Positions 16,743-25,478 of a stretch of DNA of 64,000 nucleotides are shown piece after piece. The notes under the pieces were generated by a model that was given only the letters and a program-made list of their open reading frames with translations, had not been told where the DNA came from and searched no databases. This stretch comes from Ruegeria atlantica (lineage in GTDB: Bacteria > Pseudomonadota > Alphaproteobacteria > Rhodobacterales > Rhodobacteraceae), in contig NZ_WQFE01000003.1 of NCBI RefSeq assembly GCF_013033965.1, forward strand, positions 372,001 through 436,000. Direction: 5' to 3'. The translations under genes were made by a program, and so were the position numbers. The stretch's first letter is position 1, and the number at the start of each line of letters is the position of its first letter.

Positions 16743-17521
16743 GTGAAGGCCGATGGTCTGACTTAACCGCCCGTGTCCTATCAGCTGCGGTGCTTGTGTG
16801 CATCGGCTCGGTCGAGGTGTGGCTGGGCGGGCTGTGGTTTGAAGCCTTTATCGCGATTGCCTGCGGTTTGATGACCTGGGAACTGGTGCGGATGATCGAC
16901 CCGGACCGCAATGGTGTGGCCATCCAACTGGGCATCCTCACCGGAGTTGCGGTTGTGCTCAGCTATCATCTGCCGCCACTTTACACACTGCCATTCCTGC
17001 TGGCTCCGGCCTTGGTTGGGGCAGGGCAGATCAGTCGATCAAAAGGGATCTATGCGCTATTCGCGCTTTGGATCGCTGCATCAGGTCTGGGTTTTATCTC
17101 GATCCGCGAAAACATGGGCTTTGGCTGGATGGTCTGGCTGATTTCGGTAGTCGTGGCCACCGATGTTGCCGGATACTTTGTTGGCAAAACCTTCGGTGGC
17201 CCTAAGTTCTGGCCAAAGGTAAGCCCAAAGAAAACATGGTCGGGCACCGCGGGCGGATGGATTGCTGCGGCGATCGTCGGAACGTTCTTTGCCATATATG
17301 CCGGGTTTGGCGTGGTGTTCGTATTGATCTCGGTGATTGCCTCGATGGCCAGTCAGGCCGGTGACATTGTCGAAAGCGCGACAAAGCGCAAGTTTGGGGT
17401 CAAAGACAGCTCGAACCTGATCCCGGGCCATGGTGGGTTTTTGGATCGCTTTGACGGCATGATGGGCGCGGCCCTGTTCGTTTTGATAGCCGGGATTCTT
17501 TATTCCCCCGGAGCGATGTGA
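16739..17521 (+). CDS. cdsA: Phosphatidate cytidylyltransferase
   Basis: A 260-aa integral membrane enzyme that makes CDP-diacylglycerol from phosphatidate and CTP, the branch point of phospholipid synthesis. The CdsA signature ATKRKFGVKDSSNLIPGHGG, followed by LDRFDGMMGA, is intact near the C-terminus. Several membrane segments precede it. Start and stop overlap uppS and dxr respectively. Confidence 0.96.
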   Translation: MSEGRWSDLTARVLSAAVLVCIGSVEVWLGGLWFEAFIAIACGLMTWELVRMIDPDRNGVAIQLGILTGVAVVLSYHLPPLYTLPFLLAPALVGAGQISRSKGIYALFALWIAASGLGFISIRENMGFGWMVWLISVVVATDVAGYFVGKTFGGPKFWPKVSPKKTWSGTAGGWIAAAIVGTFFAIYAGFGVVFVLISVIASMASQAGDIVESATKRKFGVKDSSNLIPGHGGFLDRFDGMMGAALFVLIAGILYSPGAM

Positions 17522-18693
17522 TGCGCAAAATCTCAATCTTCGGCGCGACCGGATCAATTGGACAGAACACGATTGATCTGATTGATCGTGACCCTGCCGC
17601 GTATGACGTCGTCGCGCTTACCGGTGGCGCGAATATCGAGAAACTGGCCGAAGACGCCCGGCGTTTGAAAGCGGATGTAGCGGTTACGGCGTATGACGAT
17701 CAACTGGATGAGTTGCGCGCAGCGCTGGCGGGTTCGGACGTTGAGGCAGCAGCAGGTCAAAAAGCGCTGACCGAAGCGGCGGCGCGGCCTGCTGATTGGG
17801 TCATGTCGGCCATTGTGGGCGCAGCCGGTCTGGAGCCGGGTCTTGAGGTACTCCGGCAGGGTGGCACATTGGCATTGGCCAACAAGGAAACGCTGGTCTG
17901 CGCCGGCGCATTGGTTCTTGAGACGGCCAAGGCAAACTCCGCGCGGCTCTTGCCGGTCGACAGCGAACACTCGGCTGTGTTTCAGGCACTTGTCGGCGAG
18001 GATATGACCGCTGTCGAGCGGATCATCATCACTGCAAGCGGCGGCGCGTTCCGTGACTGGCCATTGAACAAGCTGGCCTTTGCCACAGTGGAACAAGCCT
18101 CAAGCCACCCGAACTGGAACATGGGGCAACGGATCACAATCGACAGCGCGTCGATGTTCAACAAAGCGCTGGAGCTTATTGAAACCAAAGAGTTCTTCGG
18201 TGTGTCCGCGGACCAAATCGAAGTTCTGGTGCACCCGGAATCCATCGTTCACGCCCTGGTCGGATTTCAGGATGGAGCTGTCATGGCTCATATGGGTGCT
18301 CCGGACATGCGCCATGCCATCGGATATGCGCTGCACTGGCCCGAACGGAAGGGCTTGCCGGTCGAACGCCTGGACCTTGCGAAATTAAGGCAATTGAGGT
18401 TCAACGAACCTGATGAAGCGCGGTATCCGGCGCTGCGCCTTGCGCGCGCTGTGATGGAACGCGGCGGCTTGTCGGGCGCTGTTTTTAATGCCGCGAAGGA
18501 ACGCGCATTGGACCGGTTTATCGCACGCGAGGTCGGATTCCTTCAGATGGCCGATATCGTCGAGGCCGTACTTGACAGGTTCGAGGCCGCCGACGGTCTT
18601 ATTGATGCCCCTTTAACCCTTGATAACGTACTGCGAACGGACCATTTGGCACGTACGTGGGTAGATGACATCGTCATCCAACGAGCAGGATAA
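17521..18693 (+). CDS. dxr: 1-deoxy-D-xylulose-5-phosphate reductoisomerase
   Basis: A 390-aa enzyme of the MEP isoprenoid pathway that converts DXP to MEP with NADPH. The N-terminal GATGSIGQNT nucleotide loop, the PVDSEHSAVFQ metal-site segment, and the ASGGAFRDWP and NWNMGQRITIDSASM blocks are complete. ATG at 17521 overlaps the cdsA TGA by one base; a GTG 3 nt upstream is also possible, but GGAG is better spaced for the ATG. Its isoprenoid product feeds UppS in the same operon. Confidence 0.96.
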   Translation: MRKISIFGATGSIGQNTIDLIDRDPAAYDVVALTGGANIEKLAEDARRLKADVAVTAYDDQLDELRAALAGSDVEAAAGQKALTEAAARPADWVMSAIVGAAGLEPGLEVLRQGGTLALANKETLVCAGALVLETAKANSARLLPVDSEHSAVFQALVGEDMTAVERIIITASGGAFRDWPLNKLAFATVEQASSHPNWNMGQRITIDSASMFNKALELIETKEFFGVSADQIEVLVHPESIVHALVGFQDGAVMAHMGAPDMRHAIGYALHWPERKGLPVERLDLAKLRQLRFNEPDEARYPALRLARAVMERGGLSGAVFNAAKERALDRFIAREVGFLQMADIVEAVLDRFEAADGLIDAPLTLDNVLRTDHLARTWVDDIVIQRAG

Positions 18694-18697
18694 AATT

Positions 18698-20050
18698 TTG
18701 GACGTACTTTCTCTGATCCCTCAGTTCGGCAACTTGCTGTACACGATCATTGCGTTTGTTATCGCGCTTTCAGTGATCGTCGCAGTTCACGAATACGGCC
18801 ACTATATCGTTGGGCGGTGGTCCGGTATTCATGCCGAGGTGTTCTCGATCGGGTTTGGCCCGGTTCTCTGGAGCCGAACGGACAAGCGTGGCACGCGTTG
18901 GCAGATCGCAGCGCTGCCATTTGGCGGGTATGTCAAATTTCTGGGCGATGCCAACGCAGCGTCGGGCAAAGACGAAACTGCGATGACCGAAATCATCGAG
19001 CAAAGCCCGGAGGATCTGCGCCGCACCATGCATGGTGCACCTCTCTGGGCGCGATCAGCCACAGTTGCGGCAGGGCCGGTCTTCAATTTCGTGATGTCGA
19101 TCCTGGTGTTTGGTCTGATTTTCCTGACCCAAGGCGTGACCAAAGATCCTCTGACCGTTGGAACTCTGTACCCGTTGCCGGGAACCGTTCAGGAATTGCG
19201 GGACGGAGATGAAATCGTCGCCATTGCCGGTATTCCGGTACCGGATTTCGATCAGGATGGCGCATGGGCCGGCTTTGTTGACACGTTGCCGGTGGAACCG
19301 ATCCTTGACTACACGGTCATACGCGATGAACAGACAATGGATGTTTCGGGTCCCTGGCTGTTTCCACCGCTTATTCAGCAAGTAGCACCCCGTAGCGCTG
19401 CCATGGATATCGACCTCAAGCGCGGCGATGTCATCACGTCGGTAAATGGCGATCCGATCTTTGCGTTCGACCAGTTGAAAGAACACGTCGAAGGATCCGA
19501 CGGTAAGGTTCTGTTGCTGAATGTCTGGCGCGATGGGGCCGATCTTGAGTTTGCCCTTGCCCCGCGCCGCACAGATGAACCCAAACCAGAAGGCGGGTTT
19601 GTCACACACTGGCGCATCGGCATCGTCGGAGGCATGATGCTGGAGCCCGCGACTGAATCGGCCGGTATTCTGGACTCCATTTCGGGTGGCGCACGCCAAA
19701 CTCTGCGAGTCATCGAGCGGTCGCTGTCGGGAATGTGGCACATGGTTACGGGTGCAATCAGTACCTGCAATATGTCAGGCCCGATTGGCATTGCCGAAAC
19801 TTCGGGGGCCATGGCCAGCCAAGGCGCGCAAAGCTTCATCTTCTTTATCGCCGTGCTGTCTACCGCCGTTGGCTTGTTGAACCTGTTTCCGATCCCGGCA
19901 TTGGACGGTGGTCATCTGGTGTTCTATGCGTACGAGGCGGTGACAGGCAAACCGCCAAGCGATGGCGCGCTGAAGGTTTTGATGGGGGTTGGGATATCCC
20001 TGATTCTGGGTCTGATGATTTTTTCCGTGTCCAACGATCTGTTCTGCTGA
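18698..20050 (+). CDS. rseP: Site-2 intramembrane zinc metalloprotease
   Basis: A protein of about 450 aa that cleaves membrane-embedded regulators such as anti-sigma factors. The catalytic HEYGH is in the first membrane helix (residues 31-35 from this start). PDZ-like segments occupy the middle and the second metal motif ALDGGH is in the C-terminal half. TTG at 18698 is preferred: AGGA lies 8 nt upstream and the protein then begins LDVLSLIPQFGN. An ATG at 18665 would overlap dxr by 29 bp and lacks a good site. Confidence 0.93.
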   Translation: MDVLSLIPQFGNLLYTIIAFVIALSVIVAVHEYGHYIVGRWSGIHAEVFSIGFGPVLWSRTDKRGTRWQIAALPFGGYVKFLGDANAASGKDETAMTEIIEQSPEDLRRTMHGAPLWARSATVAAGPVFNFVMSILVFGLIFLTQGVTKDPLTVGTLYPLPGTVQELRDGDEIVAIAGIPVPDFDQDGAWAGFVDTLPVEPILDYTVIRDEQTMDVSGPWLFPPLIQQVAPRSAAMDIDLKRGDVITSVNGDPIFAFDQLKEHVEGSDGKVLLLNVWRDGADLEFALAPRRTDEPKPEGGFVTHWRIGIVGGMMLEPATESAGILDSISGGARQTLRVIERSLSGMWHMVTGAISTCNMSGPIGIAETSGAMASQGAQSFIFFIAVLSTAVGLLNLFPIPALDGGHLVFYAYEAVTGKPPSDGALKVLMGVGISLILGLMIFSVSNDLFC

Positions 20051-20141
20051 TTGTGGCCGATCATCCCTAACAAAAGCCGCAATTTCGCCTCAATCCAAGC
20101 ATAGGATTATTGCGTCTTAATTTCTGTGTCAGAGGCTAAAA

Positions 20142-20270
20142 ATGACAAAGGCGCTGCGAAAATCATATCAGAGTTTTAGCTTCCTGTTCCTCCTAAACTG
20201 GGACCTGTTACTATTTTTTGGCGCAACGGCACTGGCTCTCGGCGGCTGGACGCTTGTCGCTAACATGTGA
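20142..20270 (+). CDS. 42-aa single-pass membrane microprotein
   Basis: An ATG with AGAGG 6 nt upstream opens a frame of 42 codons between rseP and bamA. The basic N-terminus (MTKALRKSYQSF) is followed by a continuous hydrophobic stretch through FLFLLNWDLLLFF and ATALALGG to the end, so a single membrane helix with a cytoplasmic N-terminus is expected. A strong terminator begins 28 bp after the stop, which gives it its own transcription unit end. I recognise no family. Position in the envelope-biogenesis block suggests an envelope role, but this is inference. Confidence 0.6.
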   Translation: MTKALRKSYQSFSFLFLLNWDLLLFFGATALALGGWTLVANM

Positions 20271-20298
20271 TTCTTACCAAGAATTGAATTCAACGCGC

Positions 20299-20326
20299 AG
20301 CGGCCCACAGGGCCGCTTTGTTTTTT
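20299..20326 (+). terminator. Intrinsic terminator before bamA
   Basis: AGCGGCCC (20299-20306) and GGGCCGCT (20310-20317) form a perfect stem with a 3-nt loop, followed by TTGTTTTTT. It separates rseP and the 42-aa gene from bamA. Confidence 0.88.
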
Positions 20327-20396
20327 CGTCTTTTGACAAGGAAACCTAATCTCGCTACTCAACAATAAAGTCCTAAAATTCTGGGTAGAGAAAAAA

Positions 20397-22757
20397 ATGA
20401 CTAATAGGCGAGGCGCAGGCACATCCTGCGGGGGGCAGAAGCCAGCAAACAAGATTTTGTGGCAGACGCTACGTGTTTTTTCCTTTGTATTTATAGCTTG
20501 CTTTACCTTCCTGCCGGAGGCTGCTCGCGCGCAAAGCTACACGATCAATTCGTTCGATGTTGAGGGCAACAGACGCATTGAAAGTTCGACAATTATTGCC
20601 CGAACAGGCATCCAGCCGGGTCAGACAGTAACTGCCGGACAGTTGAACGACGCTTTTCAGCGTTTACTTGACAGTGGTGTTTTTGAGACAGTTGAACTGA
20701 CGCCGCGCGGGAACACTCTGGTTATCGAAGTCGAAGAATATCCGACGATCAACCAGATCAGCATCGAAGGCAATCGCCGCGTAAAGGACGATGTTCTGCT
20801 TGAAGCGATCAATTCTCAACCCCGCCGCGTTTTCACTCCTCAGGTGGCAGAAGCTGACGCGGATCAGATCGCAGCGATTTACTCGGCGCAGGGCCGTGTG
20901 TCGGCGACGGTAATCCCGCGCATCATTCGCCGCAGCGATAACCGCGTCGATCTTGTTTTTGAGATCGCCGAAGGCACAACGATCGAAGTCGAACGTGTCA
21001 GCTTTGTCGGCAACCGGGCTTACTCGGACCGCCGCCTGCGTCGGGTTCTGGAAACCAAACAGGCTAACTTCCTGCGTACCTTCCTGCGGGGCGATACATT
21101 TATCGCAGACCGGATCGAGTTCGATAAACAGGTCATTCGCGACTTCTATTTGTCGCGTGGCTATATTGATTTCCGGGTCAACAGCGCGAATGTCGAATTC
21201 ACCCGTGAACGCGACGCGTTCTTCCTGGTGATGAACATCACCGAAGGGCAGAAATTCTCGTTTGGCAAGATTTCGACCGTCAGTGAAATTCCCGGTGTTG
21301 ATCCAGCAGCCTATCAGGCTGCGTTGAAGATCCGTCCGGGTGTGACTTATTCTCCGTCGCTGATTGAAAACTCGATCGCACGTCAGGAGCGGTTGGGCCT
21401 GAAACAGGGCGTGGATTTCCTGCGGGTTGAACCCCGTGTCACGCGGAATGCGCGAGATCTGACGCTGGACGTTCAGTTTGTGCTGACAAGAGGTCCGCGG
21501 ATATTTGTTGAACGCATCGACATCGAAGGCAACACAACCACATTGGACCGCGTGATCCGTCGCCAATTCGACACGGTCGAAGGTGACCCGTTCAACCCGC
21601 GTGAAATCCGCCAGAGTGCCGAACGTATCCGCGCCCTTGGTTTCTTTGCCGTGGCCGATGTAGAGCCGCGCGAAGGTTCGACGCCCAGCCAGGTGATAGT
21701 GGATGTGGACGTCGAAGAACAACCCACAGGCTCGCTGAGCCTTGGGGGTAGTTACTCGATTTCGGACGGTTTCGGGATTGCGATCGGCCTGAACGAGTCA
21801 AACTTCCTGGGGCGTGGTCAAAACCTTGGGGTAACGCTTTCGACAGCGCAGGACGCCGAGCAATACACGATCAACTTCACCGAACCGTACTTGCTGGGCC
21901 GCCGGTTGCAGTTTGATTTGGGCTTGGGTCTGGCATCGACGAATTCGAGCTTTGCCAGCTACGATACTAAACGGGTCTTCTTCGAGCCGCAGTTGAGCTA
22001 TGCAATCAGCGAATTGTCGTCGGTCCGGTTGCGCTATGGTTGGGACCGCAGCGAGATGACGCAGCAAGATGACGAGGTGAACGGTGCCGTTATCGCTTCG
22101 GAGATTGCGCAAGGTAAGCGGACTTCCAGCACGCTGGGCGTATCTTACCTCTATGACAGCCGTCGTGGCGGTCTGAACCCGAATGCCGGCGTTCTGTTTG
22201 AAGTAGGCGTCGATGCAGCCGGTCTTGGCGGCGACAACGAGTTCTACAAGACCACAGCGCGTGGTATCGCTCAGACCCGGGTCCTGAACGAGGAAGTTGT
22301 CCTGCGGGCGTCGATGGAAATTGGTGCGCTGCATTGGCGGGGTGATGACTTCAGCCGTGTGGTCGACCGTTTTTTGATTGGTCCAAACACGTTCCGAGGC
22401 TTTGAACCTGCGGGTCTGGGTCCACGTGACCTGTCCAACGGTCAGGACGACGCAATCGGTGGTAACTACTATTGGGTTGCCCGCTTTGAATCTGACTTCC
22501 CGTTGGGGCTGCCCGAGGAACTGGGCTTGCGGGGCGGCGTGTTCTACGACGTTGGCAACGTGTACAACATCGACAACGTGAATACTGCCGGTGCTGACAT
22601 TGTCGGCGCGGACGGCTCCATTCGCCACGTGATCGGCGTATCGGTTCTTTGGGATACGCCATTTGGACCGCTTCGTTTCAATTTCTCGCAAGCCTTGAAG
22701 AAAGAGGACTTCGATAAGGAACAGAACTTTGACCTGACCGTTCAGGCACGGTTCTGA
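20397..22757 (+). CDS. bamA: Outer membrane protein assembly factor BamA
   Basis: A 786-aa outer membrane protein that folds and inserts beta-barrel proteins. A signal peptide ending near AARAQS is followed by five POTRA-like repeats, the first opening with INSFDVEGNRRIES. The C-terminal 16-stranded barrel ends in LTVQARF with the terminal aromatic required for assembly. The WDTPFGPLRFNFS strand near the C-terminus is typical. bamA starts its own unit after a terminator and is followed 7 bp later by skp. Confidence 0.96.
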   Translation: MTNRRGAGTSCGGQKPANKILWQTLRVFSFVFIACFTFLPEAARAQSYTINSFDVEGNRRIESSTIIARTGIQPGQTVTAGQLNDAFQRLLDSGVFETVELTPRGNTLVIEVEEYPTINQISIEGNRRVKDDVLLEAINSQPRRVFTPQVAEADADQIAAIYSAQGRVSATVIPRIIRRSDNRVDLVFEIAEGTTIEVERVSFVGNRAYSDRRLRRVLETKQANFLRTFLRGDTFIADRIEFDKQVIRDFYLSRGYIDFRVNSANVEFTRERDAFFLVMNITEGQKFSFGKISTVSEIPGVDPAAYQAALKIRPGVTYSPSLIENSIARQERLGLKQGVDFLRVEPRVTRNARDLTLDVQFVLTRGPRIFVERIDIEGNTTTLDRVIRRQFDTVEGDPFNPREIRQSAERIRALGFFAVADVEPREGSTPSQVIVDVDVEEQPTGSLSLGGSYSISDGFGIAIGLNESNFLGRGQNLGVTLSTAQDAEQYTINFTEPYLLGRRLQFDLGLGLASTNSSFASYDTKRVFFEPQLSYAISELSSVRLRYGWDRSEMTQQDDEVNGAVIASEIAQGKRTSSTLGVSYLYDSRRGGLNPNAGVLFEVGVDAAGLGGDNEFYKTTARGIAQTRVLNEEVVLRASMEIGALHWRGDDFSRVVDRFLIGPNTFRGFEPAGLGPRDLSNGQDDAIGGNYYWVARFESDFPLGLPEELGLRGGVFYDVGNVYNIDNVNTAGADIVGADGSIRHVIGVSVLWDTPFGPLRFNFSQALKKEDFDKEQNFDLTVQARF

Positions 22758-22764
22758 TCACGGA

Positions 22765-23349
22765 ATGCGGAACGATATATCTTCAATAGTGCAGGGCCCA
22801 TTGCGGGCCCTGTGCGTTTTTCTGGTGTTTGCCTGTACGCCAACAGTTCAGGCACAGCAGTTGGGTGTACCTCAGGCCGATGTCCTAACCCTGTCCAGCG
22901 ACCGGTTGTTTACCGAGTCGCAATTCGGACAGCGTGTTCTGCGTCAGATTGAAAGCGAAGGCGCGTCGCTGGCCGCCGAGAACGAACGGATCGTGGCTGA
23001 ACTAAGCAAGGAAGAAAAAGACCTTACCGAAAAGCGCGCGGAATTGACGCCCGATGAATTCCGTCCGTTGGCCGAGGCCTTCGACAACAAGGTTCAGTCG
23101 CACCGCGAAGGTCAACGGGCCAAACTGGATGCCCTCGCACGTCAAAGCGAGGATGCGCGTCAAACCTTTCTGGTTCTTGTGCAACCGATCCTGATTGAGC
23201 TGTTGCGCGAATCCGGTGCATCGGTCGTAATTGAACGGTCGAACGTTTTTCTCAGCTCGGACCGGACCGATGTAACAGACGCGGCAATTGCACGGATCAA
23301 TGAACAGATTGGCGATGGCAGCCAACTTGAAAACGGCGGCAGCGACTAG
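22765..23349 (+). CDS. skp: Periplasmic chaperone Skp/OmpH family
   Basis: A 194-aa protein with a signal peptide (core LRALCVFLVFACTPTVQAQ, cut after VQA) and a long charged helical-hairpin region (residues about 65-140) followed by a C-terminal strand pair (GASVVIERSNVFLS). This matches the Skp/OmpH fold, which holds unfolded outer membrane proteins for BamA. It follows bamA by 7 bp. Length is slightly above E. coli Skp (161) because of a linker and tail. Confidence 0.9.
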   Translation: MRNDISSIVQGPLRALCVFLVFACTPTVQAQQLGVPQADVLTLSSDRLFTESQFGQRVLRQIESEGASLAAENERIVAELSKEEKDLTEKRAELTPDEFRPLAEAFDNKVQSHREGQRAKLDALARQSEDARQTFLVLVQPILIELLRESGASVVIERSNVFLSSDRTDVTDAAIARINEQIGDGSQLENGGSD

Positions 23350-23424
23350 GTTCGCTTGCCCTTAGGGCGCGGTGTTGCTAACCACGCGACAAAGAGAACA
23401 ACTCCACAACGGGACAACTGCACT

Positions 23425-23898
23425 ATGACCACGGAAACCAAAAGCGCAGACATTCAGCTGATCCAGCGGATATTGCCCCACCGCTATCCGTTTCTGCTGG
23501 TCGACAAGGTGGTGGATATCTCTGGCTATCATTCGGCGGTTGGCATCAAGAATGTCACCATGAACGAGCCGCACTTTCAGGGCCATTTCCCGGGCACACC
23601 GATCATGCCGGGCGTCACCATCGTCGAGGCGATGGCGCAGACGGCTGGTGTCATGCTGGGTGTCGGTATGGACGTGATCGACAGCGAGCTGCTGATTTAT
23701 TTCATGAACATCGACAAATGCAAATTCCGTCGCAAGGTGATTCCGGGTGACGTACTTGAAATGCATGTCGAAACGGTTCGCGGCAAAAAAGGTGGCAAGA
23801 TCTTCAAATTCGCTGGTCGTGCCACTGTTGACGGAGAGGTTGCAGCCGAGGCTGAATTTTCGGCCTATGTAGACTGGGATATGGAAAAGACCACATGA
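23425..23898 (+). CDS. fabZ: 3-hydroxyacyl-ACP dehydratase FabZ
   Basis: A 157-aa hotdog-fold enzyme that dehydrates 3-hydroxyacyl-ACP in fatty acid synthesis. The catalytic block [15 protein letters not shown], with its histidine, and the following EAMAQTAG glutamate are intact, as is the N-terminal [11 protein letters not shown]. The ATG at 23425 gives the usual length; the longer frame upstream reads through intergenic sequence. It overlaps lpxA by 4 bp. The competition of FabZ and lipid A synthesis for 3-hydroxyacyl-ACP fits this clustering. Confidence 0.96.
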   Translation: MTTETKSADIQLIQRILPHRYPFLLVDKVVDISGYHSAVGIKNVTMNEPHFQGHFPGTPIMPGVTIVEAMAQTAGVMLGVGMDVIDSELLIYFMNIDKCKFRRKVIPGDVLEMHVETVRGKKGGKIFKFAGRATVDGEVAAEAEFSAYVDWDMEKTT

Positions 23899-24680
23899 GC
23901 GGTATCCATCCAAGCGCAATCATCGAAGACGGCGCGCAGATTGGTGAAGACTGCGTCATTGGCCCGTTTTGTTATGTGGGCTCTCAGGTCAAACTTGCCG
24001 ACCGGGTCGAGCTGAAATCGCATGTTGTGGTGACCGGTGATACCCTGGTCGGTGAAGAGACTGTGATCTTCAACTTTTCGGTTATCGGAGAGATCCCGCA
24101 GGATCTGAAGTTTGGCGGTGAAAACACGCGGCTTGAAATCGGCAAACGCAACCGGATACGCGAACATGTCACCGTGAATACCGGGACAGATGGCGGTGGT
24201 GGCGTAACACGGATCGGAGATGATTGTCTGCTGATGGCGGGCGTACACGTGGCCCACGATGTTCAGATCGGTAACCGTGTGATCATGGTAAACCATGCCG
24301 GTGCCGCAGGCCACTGTATCATTGAGGATGACGTGATTGTCGGCGGTATCTCCGGGCTACATCAATTTGTCCGCGTCGGACGTGGCGCGATCATCGGCGC
24401 ACTGACCATGGTTCCCAACGACGTGATCCCGTATGGCCTGGTCCAGGCACCGCGTGGGGAACTGGACGGTTTGAACCTCGTTGGCTTGAAACGGCGCGGC
24501 GTGTCGCGCGAAGATATTGCCGCTTTACGGGCAGCTTTCCGCGAATTGTCTATGGGCGATGGCACGTTTATGGAACGGGCGCATCGGGTTGGCGTCGATA
24601 ACGAAAGCGAATATGTTCAGCGGATCGTCGATTTTGTGACCGGGCACTCGGATCGGTCTTTCCTGACACCGGGGAAATAA
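23895..24680 (+). CDS. lpxA: UDP-N-acetylglucosamine O-acyltransferase
   Basis: A 261-aa left-handed beta-helix enzyme, the first step of lipid A synthesis, which transfers a 3-hydroxyacyl chain from ACP to UDP-GlcNAc. Hexapeptide repeats run through the first two-thirds ([20 protein letters not shown]). The catalytic-histidine segment [11 protein letters not shown] and the C-terminal helical domain are present. Length matches E. coli LpxA (262). ATGA overlap with fabZ, and lpxI follows after 3 bp. Confidence 0.96.
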   Translation: MSGIHPSAIIEDGAQIGEDCVIGPFCYVGSQVKLADRVELKSHVVVTGDTLVGEETVIFNFSVIGEIPQDLKFGGENTRLEIGKRNRIREHVTVNTGTDGGGGVTRIGDDCLLMAGVHVAHDVQIGNRVIMVNHAGAAGHCIIEDDVIVGGISGLHQFVRVGRGAIIGALTMVPNDVIPYGLVQAPRGELDGLNLVGLKRRGVSREDIAALRAAFRELSMGDGTFMERAHRVGVDNESEYVQRIVDFVTGHSDRSFLTPGK

Positions 24681-24683
24681 ACC

Positions 24684-25478
24684 ATGCTGGCGCTGATTGC
24701 GGGAACAGGCGTTTTGCCGGGTGAAGTTGTTGCACAGTTGCCCGACCGACCCGTAGTTTGCTCCATGGAGGGCTTCCGCCCGGATACTCTGACCCCGGAT
24801 GTTGAGTTTCCATTGGAACAGGTCGGAAGCTTTATTGCTGACATCAAATCGCGAGGGGTGACCCAGATTTGCATGGCGGGCTCGGTGGGTCGACCACCCA
24901 TTGATCCTGCAAGGATCGACGCGGCAACGATGCCTTTGGTTCCAATCCTGCAGCAAGCCATCATGTCGGGCGACGATGCGGCGCTGCGCGCAGTCATCGG
25001 TGTTTTCGAGGACGCGGGTCTGGAAGTTAAGGCCGCCCATGAAATCGCACCAAATCTTCTTCCCAAACTCGGGTGTCTGACGCAGGCGCAACCTTCTGAG
25101 GCGGATCTGGCCGATGCCGACCGCGCCTCGGGCATCGTGCGGGCGATGGGGGCTGTGGATGTGGGGCAGGCTTGTGTCGTCTCAAAGCGGCAGGCGCTTG
25201 CGATTGAGGGTATTTTTGGCACCGCATGGATGCTGCAGTCGCTAACACAACGTCCCGACGCGGGCGGTGGCGTGTTGTTCAAAGGACCAAAGCCCGATCA
25301 GGACACCCGCGCTGATCTTCCCGCGATCGGTCCAGACACTGTGTCCGGTGCCGTCGCAGCCGGATTGTCGGGAATTGTGATCGAAAAGGGCGGTGTCCTC
25401 GTGCTTGAGAAAGAGCGTGTGATTGCCGAATGTGATCGGCTTGGCCTGTTTCTGTACGTTCGCGAGCGGACGAACTGA
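24684..25478 (+). CDS. lpxI: UDP-2,3-diacylglucosamine pyrophosphatase LpxI
   Basis: A 264-aa protein of the LpxI family, the alphaproteobacterial replacement for LpxH. It hydrolyses UDP-2,3-diacylglucosamine to lipid X. It begins LALIAGTGVLPGEVV and carries the family blocks GSVGRPPIDP and GVLVLEKERV. Position between lpxA and lpxB confirms the role. Its TGA overlaps the lpxB ATG by one base (TGATG). Confidence 0.94.
   Translation: MLALIAGTGVLPGEVVAQLPDRPVVCSMEGFRPDTLTPDVEFPLEQVGSFIADIKSRGVTQICMAGSVGRPPIDPARIDAATMPLVPILQQAIMSGDDAALRAVIGVFEDAGLEVKAAHEIAPNLLPKLGCLTQAQPSEADLADADRASGIVRAMGAVDVGQACVVSKRQALAIEGIFGTAWMLQSLTQRPDAGGGVLFKGPKPDQDTRADLPAIGPDTVSGAVAAGLSGIVIEKGGVLVLEKERVIAECDRLGLFLYVRERTN

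Noticed and set aside
20664..21722. 352-aa open frame on the minus strand
   Set aside because: Lies wholly within bamA POTRA-coding sequence on the other strand.
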